A stretch of 16,992 nucleotides of DNA from Lachnospiraceae bacterium UBA4380 (GTDB lineage Bacteria > Bacillota > Clostridia > Lachnospirales > Lachnospiraceae), in contig DGRU01000157.1 in NCBI GenBank assembly GCA_002390025.1, forward strand, positions 1 through 16,992, given 5' to 3'. The position numbers and the translations under genes were made by a program. The notes below the pieces were generated by a model, which was not told the DNA's origin, did no database searches, and saw only the letters and a list, made by a program, of their open reading frames with translations. Of this stretch, positions 6,928 through 15,444 are shown piece by piece (position 1 is the first letter of the stretch; each line of letters starts with the position of its first letter).

Positions 6928-9900
6928 CAGCACCTTGTCAGGGCTGTCATACCAGTCGATGGCGCGCACAGACAAAAGCTTCCAGCCCAGATTTTCCAAT
7001 ACCTTTTTTCTTCCGATCTCCAGGTCGGAGAAAGTCCTGTCGGATTCCAGATGCTCTGTATCCAGCAGTATACCGAGCTGGTACCTTTCCGGCTGTGCCG
7101 GGTCAGTGATCCCAAGATCCACCCGGAAAGAGGAACGGCCGATCCCGCAGACTGCCTTCAGGCCCTGCTTTTGCAGGGCCTCTTTTATTTCCAGAGCAAT
7201 TCCGCTGACTCCGTGATCATTGCGGCGCAGCCAGGTGCCCGCCATGGAGAGCCTGAGGCTGCCGAGGTCGGCGGCTGATGCGTCTGCTGCAGCTGATACG
7301 GATGCAGTATTTGCTTCGTCTGCTGTAGTTGTTGCAGCTGCCGAAACTGATGCGTCGCCTGCAGCTGATGCTGATACAGTATTTGCTGCGTCTGCTGCTG
7401 TTGATGCCGCTGCTGAAACTGATGCATCTGCTGAAGCTGATGCGGATGCAGTATTTGCTGCAGATGCTGCGGCTGTCTCCGGAAGGGCAGAGTCCGCTGT
7501 CTCCCGCTGCGTCTGGCAGGCGGCATAGCGGAGAAAAGCGTCGAGCATGCGGACGCCTGTGGAAAGAGAGCCTGACAGGCCGGCTTTTTCCGGCCGGATA
7601 GAGGTGAAGATCACCATCTCCTCCCGGGCTCTGGTAATGGCAACGTTGAGGCGCTTCCAGCCTCCCTCGCGGTTGAGGGGGCCGAAATTCAGGCTCATGC
7701 GCCCTTCCGGCGAAGGGCCGTAAGTAGTCGAAAAGAGAATGACATCGCGCTCGTCGCCCTGGACATTCTCAAGATTTTTGATAAAGAGGGGCTCACCGGC
7801 CTGTTGATCCCAGCGGGCCAGTGTCTGGTCCTGCCGCCTGGCCTCATCATAGAGATCTTCGATCAGCGACTGCTGCTGGATGTTGAAGGTGACAATGCCG
7901 ACACTCTGACCGCTGGTCTCCGGTGTCCTGCTCCTTCTCTGCAGCTCGGCGATGATTGCCTCCGCCTCGGCGCGGTTGATGCGGCGGGCGCCGCTCTCAA
8001 ACAGGCCGTCCACAAAGTCGAGGGAGACCTTGCAGACTCCGTCGTCCGAGGAGGGGAAAGTAAAAAGACGTCCGTCATAGAACTGCTCATTGCTGAAGGC
8101 AATGAGGCTCTCATGGCGGCTTCTGTAATGCCAGGACAGATAGAGCTGGGGCATATTGACAGCGATGCAGTCCTCCAGAATGCTGCCCAGATCGTCCTCC
8201 AGGGGATCTTCAACCAGGTCGATCTCCCTGGCAAAGAAGTTGGTGGGCGGCATCTGGTTGGGATCGCCGACAATGACCGCGTTCCTTCCCCTGGCCAGAA
8301 CGCCGATGGCGTTGGCTGTCGTGATCTGAGAGGCCTCGTCAAAGATCACCAGGTCGAAGGGCGCCCTCTCCGGCGCCAGGTACTGGGCGGCGCTGACCGG
8401 ACTCATGAGCATACAGGGACACAGGCGGGGAAGGACCGGCGCAGTGACCGTGAGGATATCACGGATGCTCATGCCCTTTCCTCCGCCCAGAATGATCCTG
8501 CGGAATGTGGACAGCAGAGGATTGTCCGGGGCCTCCTCGACAAACTCGGGTACATTGGCGCGAAGGCGCATGCGGATCTCCTCCCGCGCCAGCTGCGTCA
8601 GTTCCTGATCCAGGGTGCGGATGGCCGAAATCTGTTCCTCCAGGAGAATGCCGGAAAAGGTATTGAGGACCGGATCCTTCTCGATCATTTCGCGCAGGGC
8701 GGCGCGGATCCAGGTCTTCTGCCAGGAGGCAATTACATGATCGTGTGCAAGGCCCCCGCAGTATGCATCGATCACACTGTCAAGTCCCAGCGCCGAAGCT
8801 TCCTGCCGGGCGCGGTTCCACAGGATCCATTCCCGCAGCCCGCTGCGGTTTTCGCGGAGCAGGGCGCAGAACTCTCTCTGAGCCGCGAACCAGTCCTTTT
8901 CCTCCAGCTCCCGCATTTTCTGCGTGTCCCGGAATTCGAGGAATGCCTTGAGATCTCTCTCCTGCTTCTGTAGATTTTCCGAGGCCGCTTTCAGGAGTCT
9001 TACCTGCTCCCGCAGGACGGGTCTTCCGGCTCTCTCCAGACGGATCCGGTCGCTGCCTGTCAGGGCCTGCAGTCTCTTCGTGCTTTGAACAGCCGTCTGC
9101 ACAGCCTTGTAGAGAGCGGGGATCATGAGATTCCCCTCCGTATCGCGGAAGGCATCCAGATCATCTCCGCATGCCTGCAGAGCCTCGTGGTAGAGGCGGA
9201 GCTCTTTCTGATAATTCTGTATATCCTGGGTATACTGTCCCAGTCTCCGGCGTCCGATCTTCTGGCCGTCCGCAGAGTATTCACTCAGCTCTGTCTCCAG
9301 CCTGCGCTTGCCCAGGTACTGGGGGAGTGCCCAGGATTTTCTCGCTTTATCGTAGCTTCCCCGCAGGCGGTCGGCTTCCTCTTCCGCGATCTGCAGGATC
9401 TCCGGTCCGAACACCTTGAGCAGCCTGTCCCTGTACATGGTCAGGCTCTGGCAGTGTTTTACCGCCGCGTCCGCTTTCTGCAGCCTGAGGGCAAGTTCCG
9501 CTGCCGGGGACTGGGCCCAGATCATGGGGAGACTGTTCCAGCAGTCCAGTTCATTGTTGATATCGATCGCCCTCTGAAGATCTGCGATCCCGGACGGTTT
9601 GGCCTGGCCGGTCTTTTGGGCATAAAGATCCAGGGCCCTGTCCAGGGCCTCCACCGTATCCAGATATTTTTGGATCTGATCCTCCATCTGCATCCTGAAT
9701 TCCTGGGTGTAGACGGTCTTGCCGATGGGAGCCAGGGGATGTCCGCCGGGATGCCCCACTGCCCTGCCCGCCGCGATCAGCTTCTCGAGAGCTTCCCGCC
9801 GCGCTGCCAGATCTGCGGGTGTGAGGGCGGCTGCTGTCGCGCCTTCCCCTTCTTTCAGTTTCTGTTCCGGGAGCTCTGCCGGGAAACGCTCATAGAGATC

Positions 9901-11319
9901 CATGAGTTCCCAGACAGACAGATCCGCCGCGCCCTTTCGGTGGAGATGCTGCAGGTAGGTCTGCGCATCCGAGATCCGCTCTTTCTGCCTGCTGTCCAGC
10001 TGATTGTAGGTGGTTGTTTTCGGATTCTCATGTGCCTCCGCCGCCCGGCGCAGCTTTTCGATCACATCTTTCTTGCGGCTCTTGCGGGAGTGGATCTCCA
10101 GGCAGAAATCATCCAGTCCCAGTTCCTCCAGACGGCTCTGCACCACGGACAGGGCCGCCATTTTTTCCGCGACAAACAGAACAGTCTGCCCCTGGGCCAG
10201 GGCATTGGCAATGATGGCCGTGATGGTCTGGGATTTTCCCGTTCCGGGCGGTCCGTGGAGGACAAAGCTCTTTCCCGCCGCCGCTGCCCGGACGGCCAGT
10301 CTCTGCGAGGAGTCCAGGCTGACCGGTGTCAGGATCTCATGCCCTGCGCATTCCGCCTGCCAGGTGTCCATCTCTTCATGCCACTCGATCGTACCGCCTG
10401 CCAGCGACCGCACGATCCGGCTGCCCAGGATTTCTTCCCTGTGTTCGTGCAGGTCTTCCCACATCATATATTTTGCATAGGAAAAAATCCCCAGGCAGGG
10501 CTTCTCCAGGATCTCCCACCCCTGCATGGGCGCGGTCATGGCGCGGAAGCGGTCCAGAACGGCACCGAGATCAAAATCATCCCCGTCCCGGATCAGGTCT
10601 GAAAAGTCAGCCCCGGCCAGGTTGTAGTCGATCCGCAGTTTCTCCAGCAGGGTCTGGTTGATGAGAGGTTCTTCATCCGCCGCCCGCACCCGGAAGGGGA
10701 TCTCCCCCTGCCCCCGGACAATTTCCGCAGGCAGCAGAAGGAGAGGCGCAAACCGCTCCTGGTCAGGCGTCTTTTTGTCAAACCAGCGCAAAAGCCCTAT
10801 TCCCCAGTAGAGATTGGCGCTTCCGGTCTCCTCCACAGAGGATCTGGCCACGCGGGCCAGGCGCTTCAACTGCGTTGAAAGGCTGTGCGGGGTCCCCGCT
10901 GCAGACAGGAGGCCACTCGAGACGGGCTGGGCAATCGCACCGGCCTGCTGCACGTCGGGCTCCTGCACATCGGCTTTCTGTACATCGGGCTCCTGCACAT
11001 CCGTCTCCGGCACATCGGCTTTCTGCACACCGGGCTCCTGCACATCGGGCTCCTGCACATCGGTCACTTCGTTGATGCAGTCAGGCGCAGGGGCAATTCC
11101 TGCATCCGTCCCGCAGGGGCATACTGAAAAGGAGGTGCCCGCACAGAGCGCCTCCATAAATGCAGCCAGTTCACCTGGTCTGATCTCAAAAGGGATCACG
11201 TTTGATCTGATGCGGGCGCTGAGCAGAGCGTTCCGCAAAGTCAGATCAAACAGCTTTTTCTCCCAGAGATCTATTTTCCGTTCATATTTTCGTTCTTTAT
11301 TATATTCTGTATCGGTCAT
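6901..11319 (-). CDS. DUF4011 / SF1 helicase / Vsr-like nuclease-fold protein
   Basis: A 1472-residue multidomain protein. The N terminus (KIDLWEKKLFDLTLRNALL, 15-33) is DUF4011-type. SF1 helicase motifs follow: Walker A GPPGTGKS about 356-363, a long helical insertion about 430-900, Walker B VIFDEASQ near 990, VGDPNQMPP near 1014, WHYRSRHESL near 1068, ENVQGDERDV near 1188 and NVAITRARE near 1229. The C-terminal block (about 1365-1472) has FRVDLGITDP near 1402 then YQLGILLDTE, resembling the MTES_1575/Vsr-like restriction-endonuclease fold; LL replaces the usual acidic position of 'GIECDG', so nuclease activity is uncertain. This architecture matches single-gene defence candidates (called Hhe in the literature, from memory). 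Two in-frame tandem repeats interrupt it. The Shine-Dalgarno is weak (AGGA close to the ATG). Last gene of the minus-strand run. Confidence 0.92.
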   Translation of the reverse strand: MTDTEYNKERKYERKIDLWEKKLFDLTLRNALLSARIRSNVIPFEIRPGELAAFMEALCAGTSFSVCPCGTDAGIAPAPDCINEVTDVQEPDVQEPGVQKADVPETDVQEPDVQKADVQEPDVQQAGAIAQPVSSGLLSAAGTPHSLSTQLKRLARVARSSVEETGSANLYWGIGLLRWFDKKTPDQERFAPLLLLPAEIVRGQGEIPFRVRAADEEPLINQTLLEKLRIDYNLAGADFSDLIRDGDDFDLGAVLDRFRAMTAPMQGWEILEKPCLGIFSYAKYMMWEDLHEHREEILGSRIVRSLAGGTIEWHEEMDTWQAECAGHEILTPVSLDSSQRLAVRAAAAGKSFVLHGPPGTGKSQTITAIIANALAQGQTVLFVAEKMAALSVVQSRLEELGLDDFCLEIHSRKSRKKDVIEKLRRAAEAHENPKTTTYNQLDSRQKERISDAQTYLQHLHRKGAADLSVWELMDLYERFPAELPEQKLKEGEGATAAALTPADLAARREALEKLIAAGRAVGHPGGHPLAPIGKTVYTQEFRMQMEDQIQKYLDTVEALDRALDLYAQKTGQAKPSGIADLQRAIDINNELDCWNSLPMIWAQSPAAELALRLQKADAAVKHCQSLTMYRDRLLKVFGPEILQIAEEEADRLRGSYDKARKSWALPQYLGKRRLETELSEYSADGQKIGRRRLGQYTQDIQNYQKELRLYHEALQACGDDLDAFRDTEGNLMIPALYKAVQTAVQSTKRLQALTGSDRIRLERAGRPVLREQVRLLKAASENLQKQERDLKAFLEFRDTQKMRELEEKDWFAAQREFCALLRENRSGLREWILWNRARQEASALGLDSVIDAYCGGLAHDHVIASWQKTWIRAALREMIEKDPVLNTFSGILLEEQISAIRTLDQELTQLAREEIRMRLRANVPEFVEEAPDNPLLSTFRRIILGGGKGMSIRDILTVTAPVLPRLCPCMLMSPVSAAQYLAPERAPFDLVIFDEASQITTANAIGVLARGRNAVIVGDPNQMPPTNFFAREIDLVEDPLEDDLGSILEDCIAVNMPQLYLSWHYRSRHESLIAFSNEQFYDGRLFTFPSSDDGVCKVSLDFVDGLFESGARRINRAEAEAIIAELQRRSRTPETSGQSVGIVTFNIQQQSLIEDLYDEARRQDQTLARWDQQAGEPLFIKNLENVQGDERDVILFSTTYGPSPEGRMSLNFGPLNREGGWKRLNVAITRAREEMVIFTSIRPEKAGLSGSLSTGVRMLDAFLRYAACQTQRETADSALPETAAASAANTASASASADASVSAAASTAADAANTVSASAAGDASVSAAATTTADEANTASVSAAADASAADLGSLRLSMAGTWLRRNDHGVSGIALEIKEALQKQGLKAVCGIGRSSFRVDLGITDPAQPERYQLGILLDTEHLESDRTFSDLEIGRKKVLENLGWKLLSVRAIDWYDSPDKVLSQITEMLL
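7277..7475. repeat. 72 bp in-frame tandem repeat inside the helicase gene, about 2.8 copies
   Basis: Units begin at 7277, 7349 and 7421, exactly 72 bp apart, each starting GATGCNTC and sharing CAGTATTTGCT. The third is incomplete. It encodes a 24-residue Ala/Ser/Thr-rich unit between the helicase core and the nuclease-like domain, probably a flexible linker. The opposite strand is also open here, an effect of the GCT/GCA/GCG repeat composition. Confidence 0.85.
10942..11061. repeat. 15 bp in-frame tandem repeat, 8 copies, inside the helicase gene
   Basis: Eight consecutive 15 bp units encode pentapeptides of the type DVQEP/DVQKA at residues 87-126 (DVQEP, DVQEP, GVQKA, DVPET, DVQEP, DVQKA, DVQEP, DVQQA). 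On the plus strand the unit reads like CACATCGGGCTCCTG. It sits inside the DUF4011 region, between RPGELAAFMEAL and the conserved LKRLARVARSSVEETG segment. Confidence 0.88.
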
Positions 11320-11391
11320 CTTCCTGATTTACCCGGAACCTGTCCTGCTGTACCCGTCCGCATGCCCCCGGGAGCTGCGGGCCCGGGCCTC

Positions 11392-13335
11392 CTACTCTGT
11401 CCGCACGAAGGCGATGCTGTTTCCCCAGACCTGCATGTATTCATACCAGCGGTTTTTGAATCCCTTCCAGACCTGGAAATATTCGTACCAGTTTTTCTTG
11501 GCATTATCCGTGTAATAGCTGTAATGGCAGGGTGGGATCTCGATATCGTCGGCCGGATAAATATCGATACTGATCTCCGCACCGGTCTTCCACTGATATT
11601 TTTTTGCCTCCTCGCTGGAATAAACAGCCGTGAAGGTAGTGATATCCCCCTCTGTACCCCTTTTGACAACATCCGGAGCCCAGTCATCGATCACGATCGG
11701 CTTGTCGGACCCTTCCTCCCTGACTGTGACCCTGATCACAGAGTCGACATTCATCCATTCTGCGGGAAGTGTCATCGTGACGCCTCCGAAGAGAGGATCC
11801 GGCAGTCCATCCTGACTGTCCCCGTCCGCATCCTGCTCAGAGAGTCCGGCTGCATCGCCAAAATGATAACGGTCATCCAGGGATTGTGTCAGAAAGAGGG
11901 TCTCCCCTCCAGGATGAAGGATATTTTCCGCCTTTTCTGCCTGTTCCTGTGTGAGGGAAAGTGAATCCGCCAGGGAATAGAGGAACTCGCAGTTGAGAAG
12001 GAGGGGTTCATAGACCGGCGGAAGCTCCGTCCTGCGTATTTCCTTCAGCGCCTTATTATGTGCCTTGATCTCCTTTTTTTCTTCTCTGGTGATGTCCGGA
12101 GGTATTTTCTCCTCCTGTACGGAAGAGAGCCAGACATCGTTCATTTCCTTCTGCTTTACAGCCATGCTGTTAATATTGTCAAGGACGATATCATAGGCCA
12201 TCTCAAGATACTTGACGGTTCCTGTCCTGTTGTAAAGGTCCTGGTAGGTCTGTGCGGCGACAAAGCGCAGGGTCCAGTCATCCGTATCCGTATTGTCCAG
12301 GATGATGCCGGCAAATCCCGCGGCACACAGGACATACTTGTTGCCTTCAAAGACCTGGCCCGCTGCGGAAATGGCAAGAGGGAGGATCTGGGCCAGATCA
12401 CGGTCCTTGCGGAAAATATGGATATCCAGATCCATATATTCCTGTACAGCGTCCAGGCAGGCCTGGTATTCGCCGATATTGTGATAGCTCTCGGCCAGAA
12501 GCAGCCAGTAACCGCCGTAAGCCTGATAGGTCTCCCTGTTGGACTCCAGGAAGCGGATCCTGCCGGGAACATTGTCGTCATTCTTCCATTTGACAAAGTT
12601 CTCCACTGCCTTTTCGGTCAGTGTCAGATTCCCGGGAATTTTGTACTGGCTCACCATTTCCACCATGTAGCTGAAAGTATCCTTTCTGCTCTGATGGATC
12701 GCCTCCGCCTCTTCGTCATCCAGAGCCCACCCGTCTTTTAACATCTGCGTCGCGGCGTCATAGGATTTGGAGGAATAGATCGCAGAGGAATCCGCGGTCA
12801 TAAAGAGGACGGGAATGAGCAGGGGATCCAGGATCGCACCGGAGGCAAGTGCCTTGCGCAGGACTGCTCCGGTCAGAGGATTGCTGTTGATATTCGAGCG
12901 GATGTTATAGGCCATGTTCTGTTCAAAAATGAGATTCAGCCGCTCCCTCTTGAATTTCATCATGCGGTATTTTTCCATCAGATCCAGAAGGGAGTTCACT
13001 TTCTCCAGAGTCCTGTTGTCCACCGCATTCGGATTCATGTTGTTGACAAGACCGGAATAGGCGTCCTCCATATGCAGTCTGCTGTTCCTGGAGGAGTTGA
13101 TCTCCTGGGTCAGGACCGCTATGTAATTGAGCATGGCAATGGCATTTTTCTGACTGCTGTCCAGATCATTCTGTGCCGGATCCGCCTGGTCCTCTTCTGT
13201 CACAGAGAAAAGAGCCTCTGTCTCCGGCCGCAGGACCTGTGCCCCGCGCAGATCCGCCGGGCAGGGAACCATCTGAGAAGCTGTCAGTATAAATACAAGC
13301 GCCATACAGGCAATCGATCTTTTTACTCCGGTCAT
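11392..13335 (-). CDS. Exported helical-repeat (TPR-like) protein of unknown function
   Basis: I do not recognise the family. The 647-residue product starts with a clear export signal (MTGVKRSIACMALVFILTAS), with a hydrophobic core to about residue 24; there is a Cys at 25 but no good lipobox. The segment around 274-302 (YWLLLAESYHNIGEYQACLDAVQEYMDL) reads like a TPR hairpin, and most of 60-460 looks helical. Residues 515-600 look beta-rich (GGVTMTLPAEWMNVDSVIRV). The C terminus contains a duplicated aromatic motif, WYEYFQVW (616-623) and WYEYMQVW (630-637). It starts 25 bp after the zinc-ribbon gene and ends 72 bp before the helicase gene. It would act on the outside of the membrane, unlike its cytosolic neighbours. 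Start context is poor (GAGAA only). Confidence 0.75.
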   Translation of the reverse strand: MTGVKRSIACMALVFILTASQMVPCPADLRGAQVLRPETEALFSVTEEDQADPAQNDLDSSQKNAIAMLNYIAVLTQEINSSRNSRLHMEDAYSGLVNNMNPNAVDNRTLEKVNSLLDLMEKYRMMKFKRERLNLIFEQNMAYNIRSNINSNPLTGAVLRKALASGAILDPLLIPVLFMTADSSAIYSSKSYDAATQMLKDGWALDDEEAEAIHQSRKDTFSYMVEMVSQYKIPGNLTLTEKAVENFVKWKNDDNVPGRIRFLESNRETYQAYGGYWLLLAESYHNIGEYQACLDAVQEYMDLDIHIFRKDRDLAQILPLAISAAGQVFEGNKYVLCAAGFAGIILDNTDTDDWTLRFVAAQTYQDLYNRTGTVKYLEMAYDIVLDNINSMAVKQKEMNDVWLSSVQEEKIPPDITREEKKEIKAHNKALKEIRRTELPPVYEPLLLNCEFLYSLADSLSLTQEQAEKAENILHPGGETLFLTQSLDDRYHFGDAAGLSEQDADGDSQDGLPDPLFGGVTMTLPAEWMNVDSVIRVTVREEGSDKPIVIDDWAPDVVKRGTEGDITTFTAVYSSEEAKKYQWKTGAEISIDIYPADDIEIPPCHYSYYTDNAKKNWYEYFQVWKGFKNRWYEYMQVWGNSIAFVRTE

Positions 13336-13360
13336 ATCATTTTCTCACAATGCTCTGTTG

Positions 13361-14275
13361 TCAATTGTCCATGCGCCACCAGATCATGGGGTAGATCTGG
13401 GTGCGGACATAAGTTCTCGATTCGACCCAGTTCTCCTTGCCGTTCTGCACAGAGAGGGTCAGTACACTGCCGCTCCCGGAAGTGTCGCTGGACAGATCCC
13501 TCACCAGGCCGGGCTCTGCGTACAGGTCCCAGGAATGATGGCTGCAGCGCGAGACATAGAACTCATACTCCTGCTTGGACAGAATGGAAACCCTCTCCTC
13601 TGTACTCTCGATAAAATCGTATCCGTCTTTTCTGCGGATCGAGGTCGAATTCTTGACAGTCTGCAGATGTTCCCTCTGCGAAGGTGTAAAAAATTCGCTG
13701 ATAAAAGTATTGTTGAGCCACTTGCGGAGTCTGCTTGTCCTCCAGGAGACCTGGTGGCTGCTCTCTGTCAGGGCCATCTTGACTACAGGCTGGTCCGCCA
13801 CCAGCAGACAGCTGTCCGCCCGCATCCACAGGACATGCCAGGGGATATCGCCGATCCTGACGACAGCGCCGGGAAGTGCCTGCGCGATGTCCTCAAGAGG
13901 TATTTCCTCTTCATATTTTTTGGGCGCTTTCGAGAGATCGGCCGCGGGAGGCTCGATCGGCTGTTTGCCGGGAGGCGTGGGTTCAGGAGACTCGGGCGGC
14001 ACGGGATCTCCGGTGATGATCGTTTTCCCCGATTCGGAAGTCGGAGGTGCGGGCTCTTTGGCTGCCGCCGTTCTCTTCAGTTTCGCTTCAATGACCTCCC
14101 AGGACCTGTAGATCACTACGTCATCCTTGTCCGGTTTCGCAAGGAGCAGAACTTCGTTTGAATCTGCCGGGTTTGCGCCCGCCTCATCGGCCTGTCCCGG
14201 TATTTTTGCACCGCAGAAAGGGCAGAATGTATATTCCGGCTTCAGAATGCTCTTGCATGCACTACAGTATTCCAT
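13361..14275 (-). CDS. Zinc-ribbon protein with C-terminal DUF6273-like domain
   Basis: The 304-residue protein begins MEYCSACKSILKPEYTFCPF; cysteines at 4, 7, 18 and 21 form a two-CxxC zinc ribbon. A proline-rich, probably disordered linker (about 73-120) joins it to a C-terminal domain (about 135-304) containing WHVLW and SWRTSRLRKWLNNTF (177-191), the pattern of DUF6273, often found in Clostridia surface or regulatory proteins and without a known activity. No membrane segment is apparent. The ATG at 14273-14275 is preferred over an in-frame GTG at 14282-14284, because AGAAAGG lies 8 bases before the ATG and overlaps the GTG. It lies 18 bp after the degenerate AAA gene and 25 bp before the exported protein, so these are co-transcribed. 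Confidence 0.8.
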   Translation of the reverse strand: MEYCSACKSILKPEYTFCPFCGAKIPGQADEAGANPADSNEVLLLAKPDKDDVVIYRSWEVIEAKLKRTAAAKEPAPPTSESGKTIITGDPVPPESPEPTPPGKQPIEPPAADLSKAPKKYEEEIPLEDIAQALPGAVVRIGDIPWHVLWMRADSCLLVADQPVVKMALTESSHQVSWRTSRLRKWLNNTFISEFFTPSQREHLQTVKNSTSIRRKDGYDFIESTEERVSILSKQEYEFYVSRCSHHSWDLYAEPGLVRDLSSDTSGSGSVLTLSVQNGKENWVESRTYVRTQIYPMIWWRMDN

Positions 14276-14293
14276 GAGACACACCTTTCTTTT

Positions 14294-15394
14294 TTAACCC
14301 AGTTCCATCGTAATGGTCTTGTACATTTCTGCCAGAGACACCTGTTTCTTCTTGTTTTTGTCCTGAGGACCTGTCGGATCTGTGCCCGGCAGAGTCTGCC
14401 TGCCCGCAGGCATGGCACCTGCTGCAGGGACCGCGCCCTCAAATTGTGCGGCTGAGAGGACGAGGGGGGCCTGGTCAGTCACCGCCATTTTCTCCTCGTC
14501 GCGGATCCTCTCCACGATCTGCCACAGTTCCTCCGGATCGACGAAGAGAAACTCCATGGCCTGCATGGCTTTTACCGCTTCCTCCGGAACATATACACAT
14601 TTTTCCAGAGTCTTTTCCTTGACTGAGATGACCGCCAGCAGAAGGATCCTGTGGAGCTGATCGTAGCTGAAACCGTCAGTTTCACTGACCATCTTCTCCC
14701 TGCGTTCCTTCTCGACAGCCGCATTGCCGTTGAGGTCGAAGCGGAAGCCCATCCCCTCGTAATAATTGCGGATGAAACGCCGGCGCTCTTCCTCATCGGG
14801 AAGGCGGAAAACGCAGGGAAACAGTTCCTTGCGCAGCCGGCTGCCGATCCCGGAGGGATTCTGTGTGATCACGATCAGAAAGAGGGGGAGAGCCATTTCT
14901 TCGCAGTAGCTGTAGACCGAGAGCAGAGCCTTCTGCAGGCGCTTAAATCTCCTGCACTCCTCCGGATAGCGGATGATGACCGTTCGGCCTTCTATTTCCG
15001 TCTCTCCGGTATCTGTCTCTTTCTGACCGACCGCGACCGCCTGCAGGGCCGTTGTCATGCGGTCTCCCTTCCAGATATCAAAGTCCGCTCCCGTCAGGCT
15101 GTAGCACGAAAAGCCGCGGTCCTTCAGGTTTGAAGCCAGCAGCATGGCAGTCGTATATTTTCCCGTTCCCTCGGGACCTGTAAATAAAAATGCGCGCGTG
15201 CTGCCGATGTTCATGACTTCATCGACCGGATGGGGAAGATAGCCGCTGCAGACCCTGTACCACCAGCCGTTGAGTACATCCGGGATCTCGTTGCCGAAAT
15301 CTCTTGTGCGGAACTGCCGGGCCCAACGCTCGGGCGTCACAGACACCGGGGCCAGTTCTTCCTCTACAGACAGATCACCTGTATAATTCTCCAT
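14294..15394 (-). CDS. AAA+ ATPase-like protein with degenerate nucleotide site
   Basis: The 366-residue protein has a AAA+ layout. Its Walker A reads GPEGTGKY (73-80), with Tyr where Ser/Thr should coordinate magnesium. The expected Walker B strand TVIIRYPEE (138-146) lacks the Asp-Glu pair. A sensor-1-like segment FLIVITQNPSGIGSRLRKEL (172-191) is followed by FRLPDEEERRRF, the usual AAA+ 'plPd..eR' element. It therefore seems to bind nucleotide poorly or not hydrolyse it, and may be a structural partner of the intact ATPase encoded upstream. The C-terminal 60 residues are low-complexity with a basic stretch (NKKKQ). The ATG at 15392-15394 is preferred (GGAG 6 bases upstream) over the ATG at 15404-15406, which has no such site. 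Spacing to the next gene is 18 bp. Confidence 0.78.
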   Translation of the reverse strand: MENYTGDLSVEEELAPVSVTPERWARQFRTRDFGNEIPDVLNGWWYRVCSGYLPHPVDEVMNIGSTRAFLFTGPEGTGKYTTAMLLASNLKDRGFSCYSLTGADFDIWKGDRMTTALQAVAVGQKETDTGETEIEGRTVIIRYPEECRRFKRLQKALLSVYSYCEEMALPLFLIVITQNPSGIGSRLRKELFPCVFRLPDEEERRRFIRNYYEGMGFRFDLNGNAAVEKERREKMVSETDGFSYDQLHRILLLAVISVKEKTLEKCVYVPEEAVKAMQAMEFLFVDPEELWQIVERIRDEEKMAVTDQAPLVLSAAQFEGAVPAAGAMPAGRQTLPGTDPTGPQDKNKKKQVSLAEMYKTITMELG

Positions 15395-15409
15395 TCTCCG
15401 CTCCATTAC

Positions 15410-15431
15410 TGATCTGCCCCGGGGCAGATCA
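15410..15431. promoter_or_regulatory. 22 bp perfect palindrome before the degenerate AAA gene
   Basis: TGATCTGCCCC (15410-15420) is followed at once by its exact reverse complement (15421-15431). As RNA it gives a 9 bp stem with a CCGG loop, about 15 bases before the start codon. It could be an operator, an attenuating or ribosome-blocking hairpin, or a processing site between the two AAA genes. No T-run follows. Confidence 0.6.
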
Positions 15432-15444
15432 TCGAATCATCTTC

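Noticed and set aside
7220..7528. Ala-rich plus-strand frame over the 72 bp repeat, possibly a small repeat protein
   Set aside because: The repeat is in frame with the helicase on the minus strand, and the open opposite frames follow from GCN-type repeat composition.
7804..8973. 389-codon plus-strand open frame
   Set aside because: Antisense to the helicase Walker B to motif V region, which is clearly the coding strand; no recognisable domain.
9085..10602. 505-codon plus-strand open frame inside the helicase gene region
   Set aside because: It is antisense to conserved SF1 helicase and helical-insertion sequence, has no ribosome binding site and reads as low-complexity Arg/Gly/Gln-rich translation. 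Long antisense frames are expected in GC-rich coding DNA.
10951..11067. CRISPR-like array of short repeats
   Set aside because: The 15 bp units are contiguous with no spacers and lie in frame within a protein gene.
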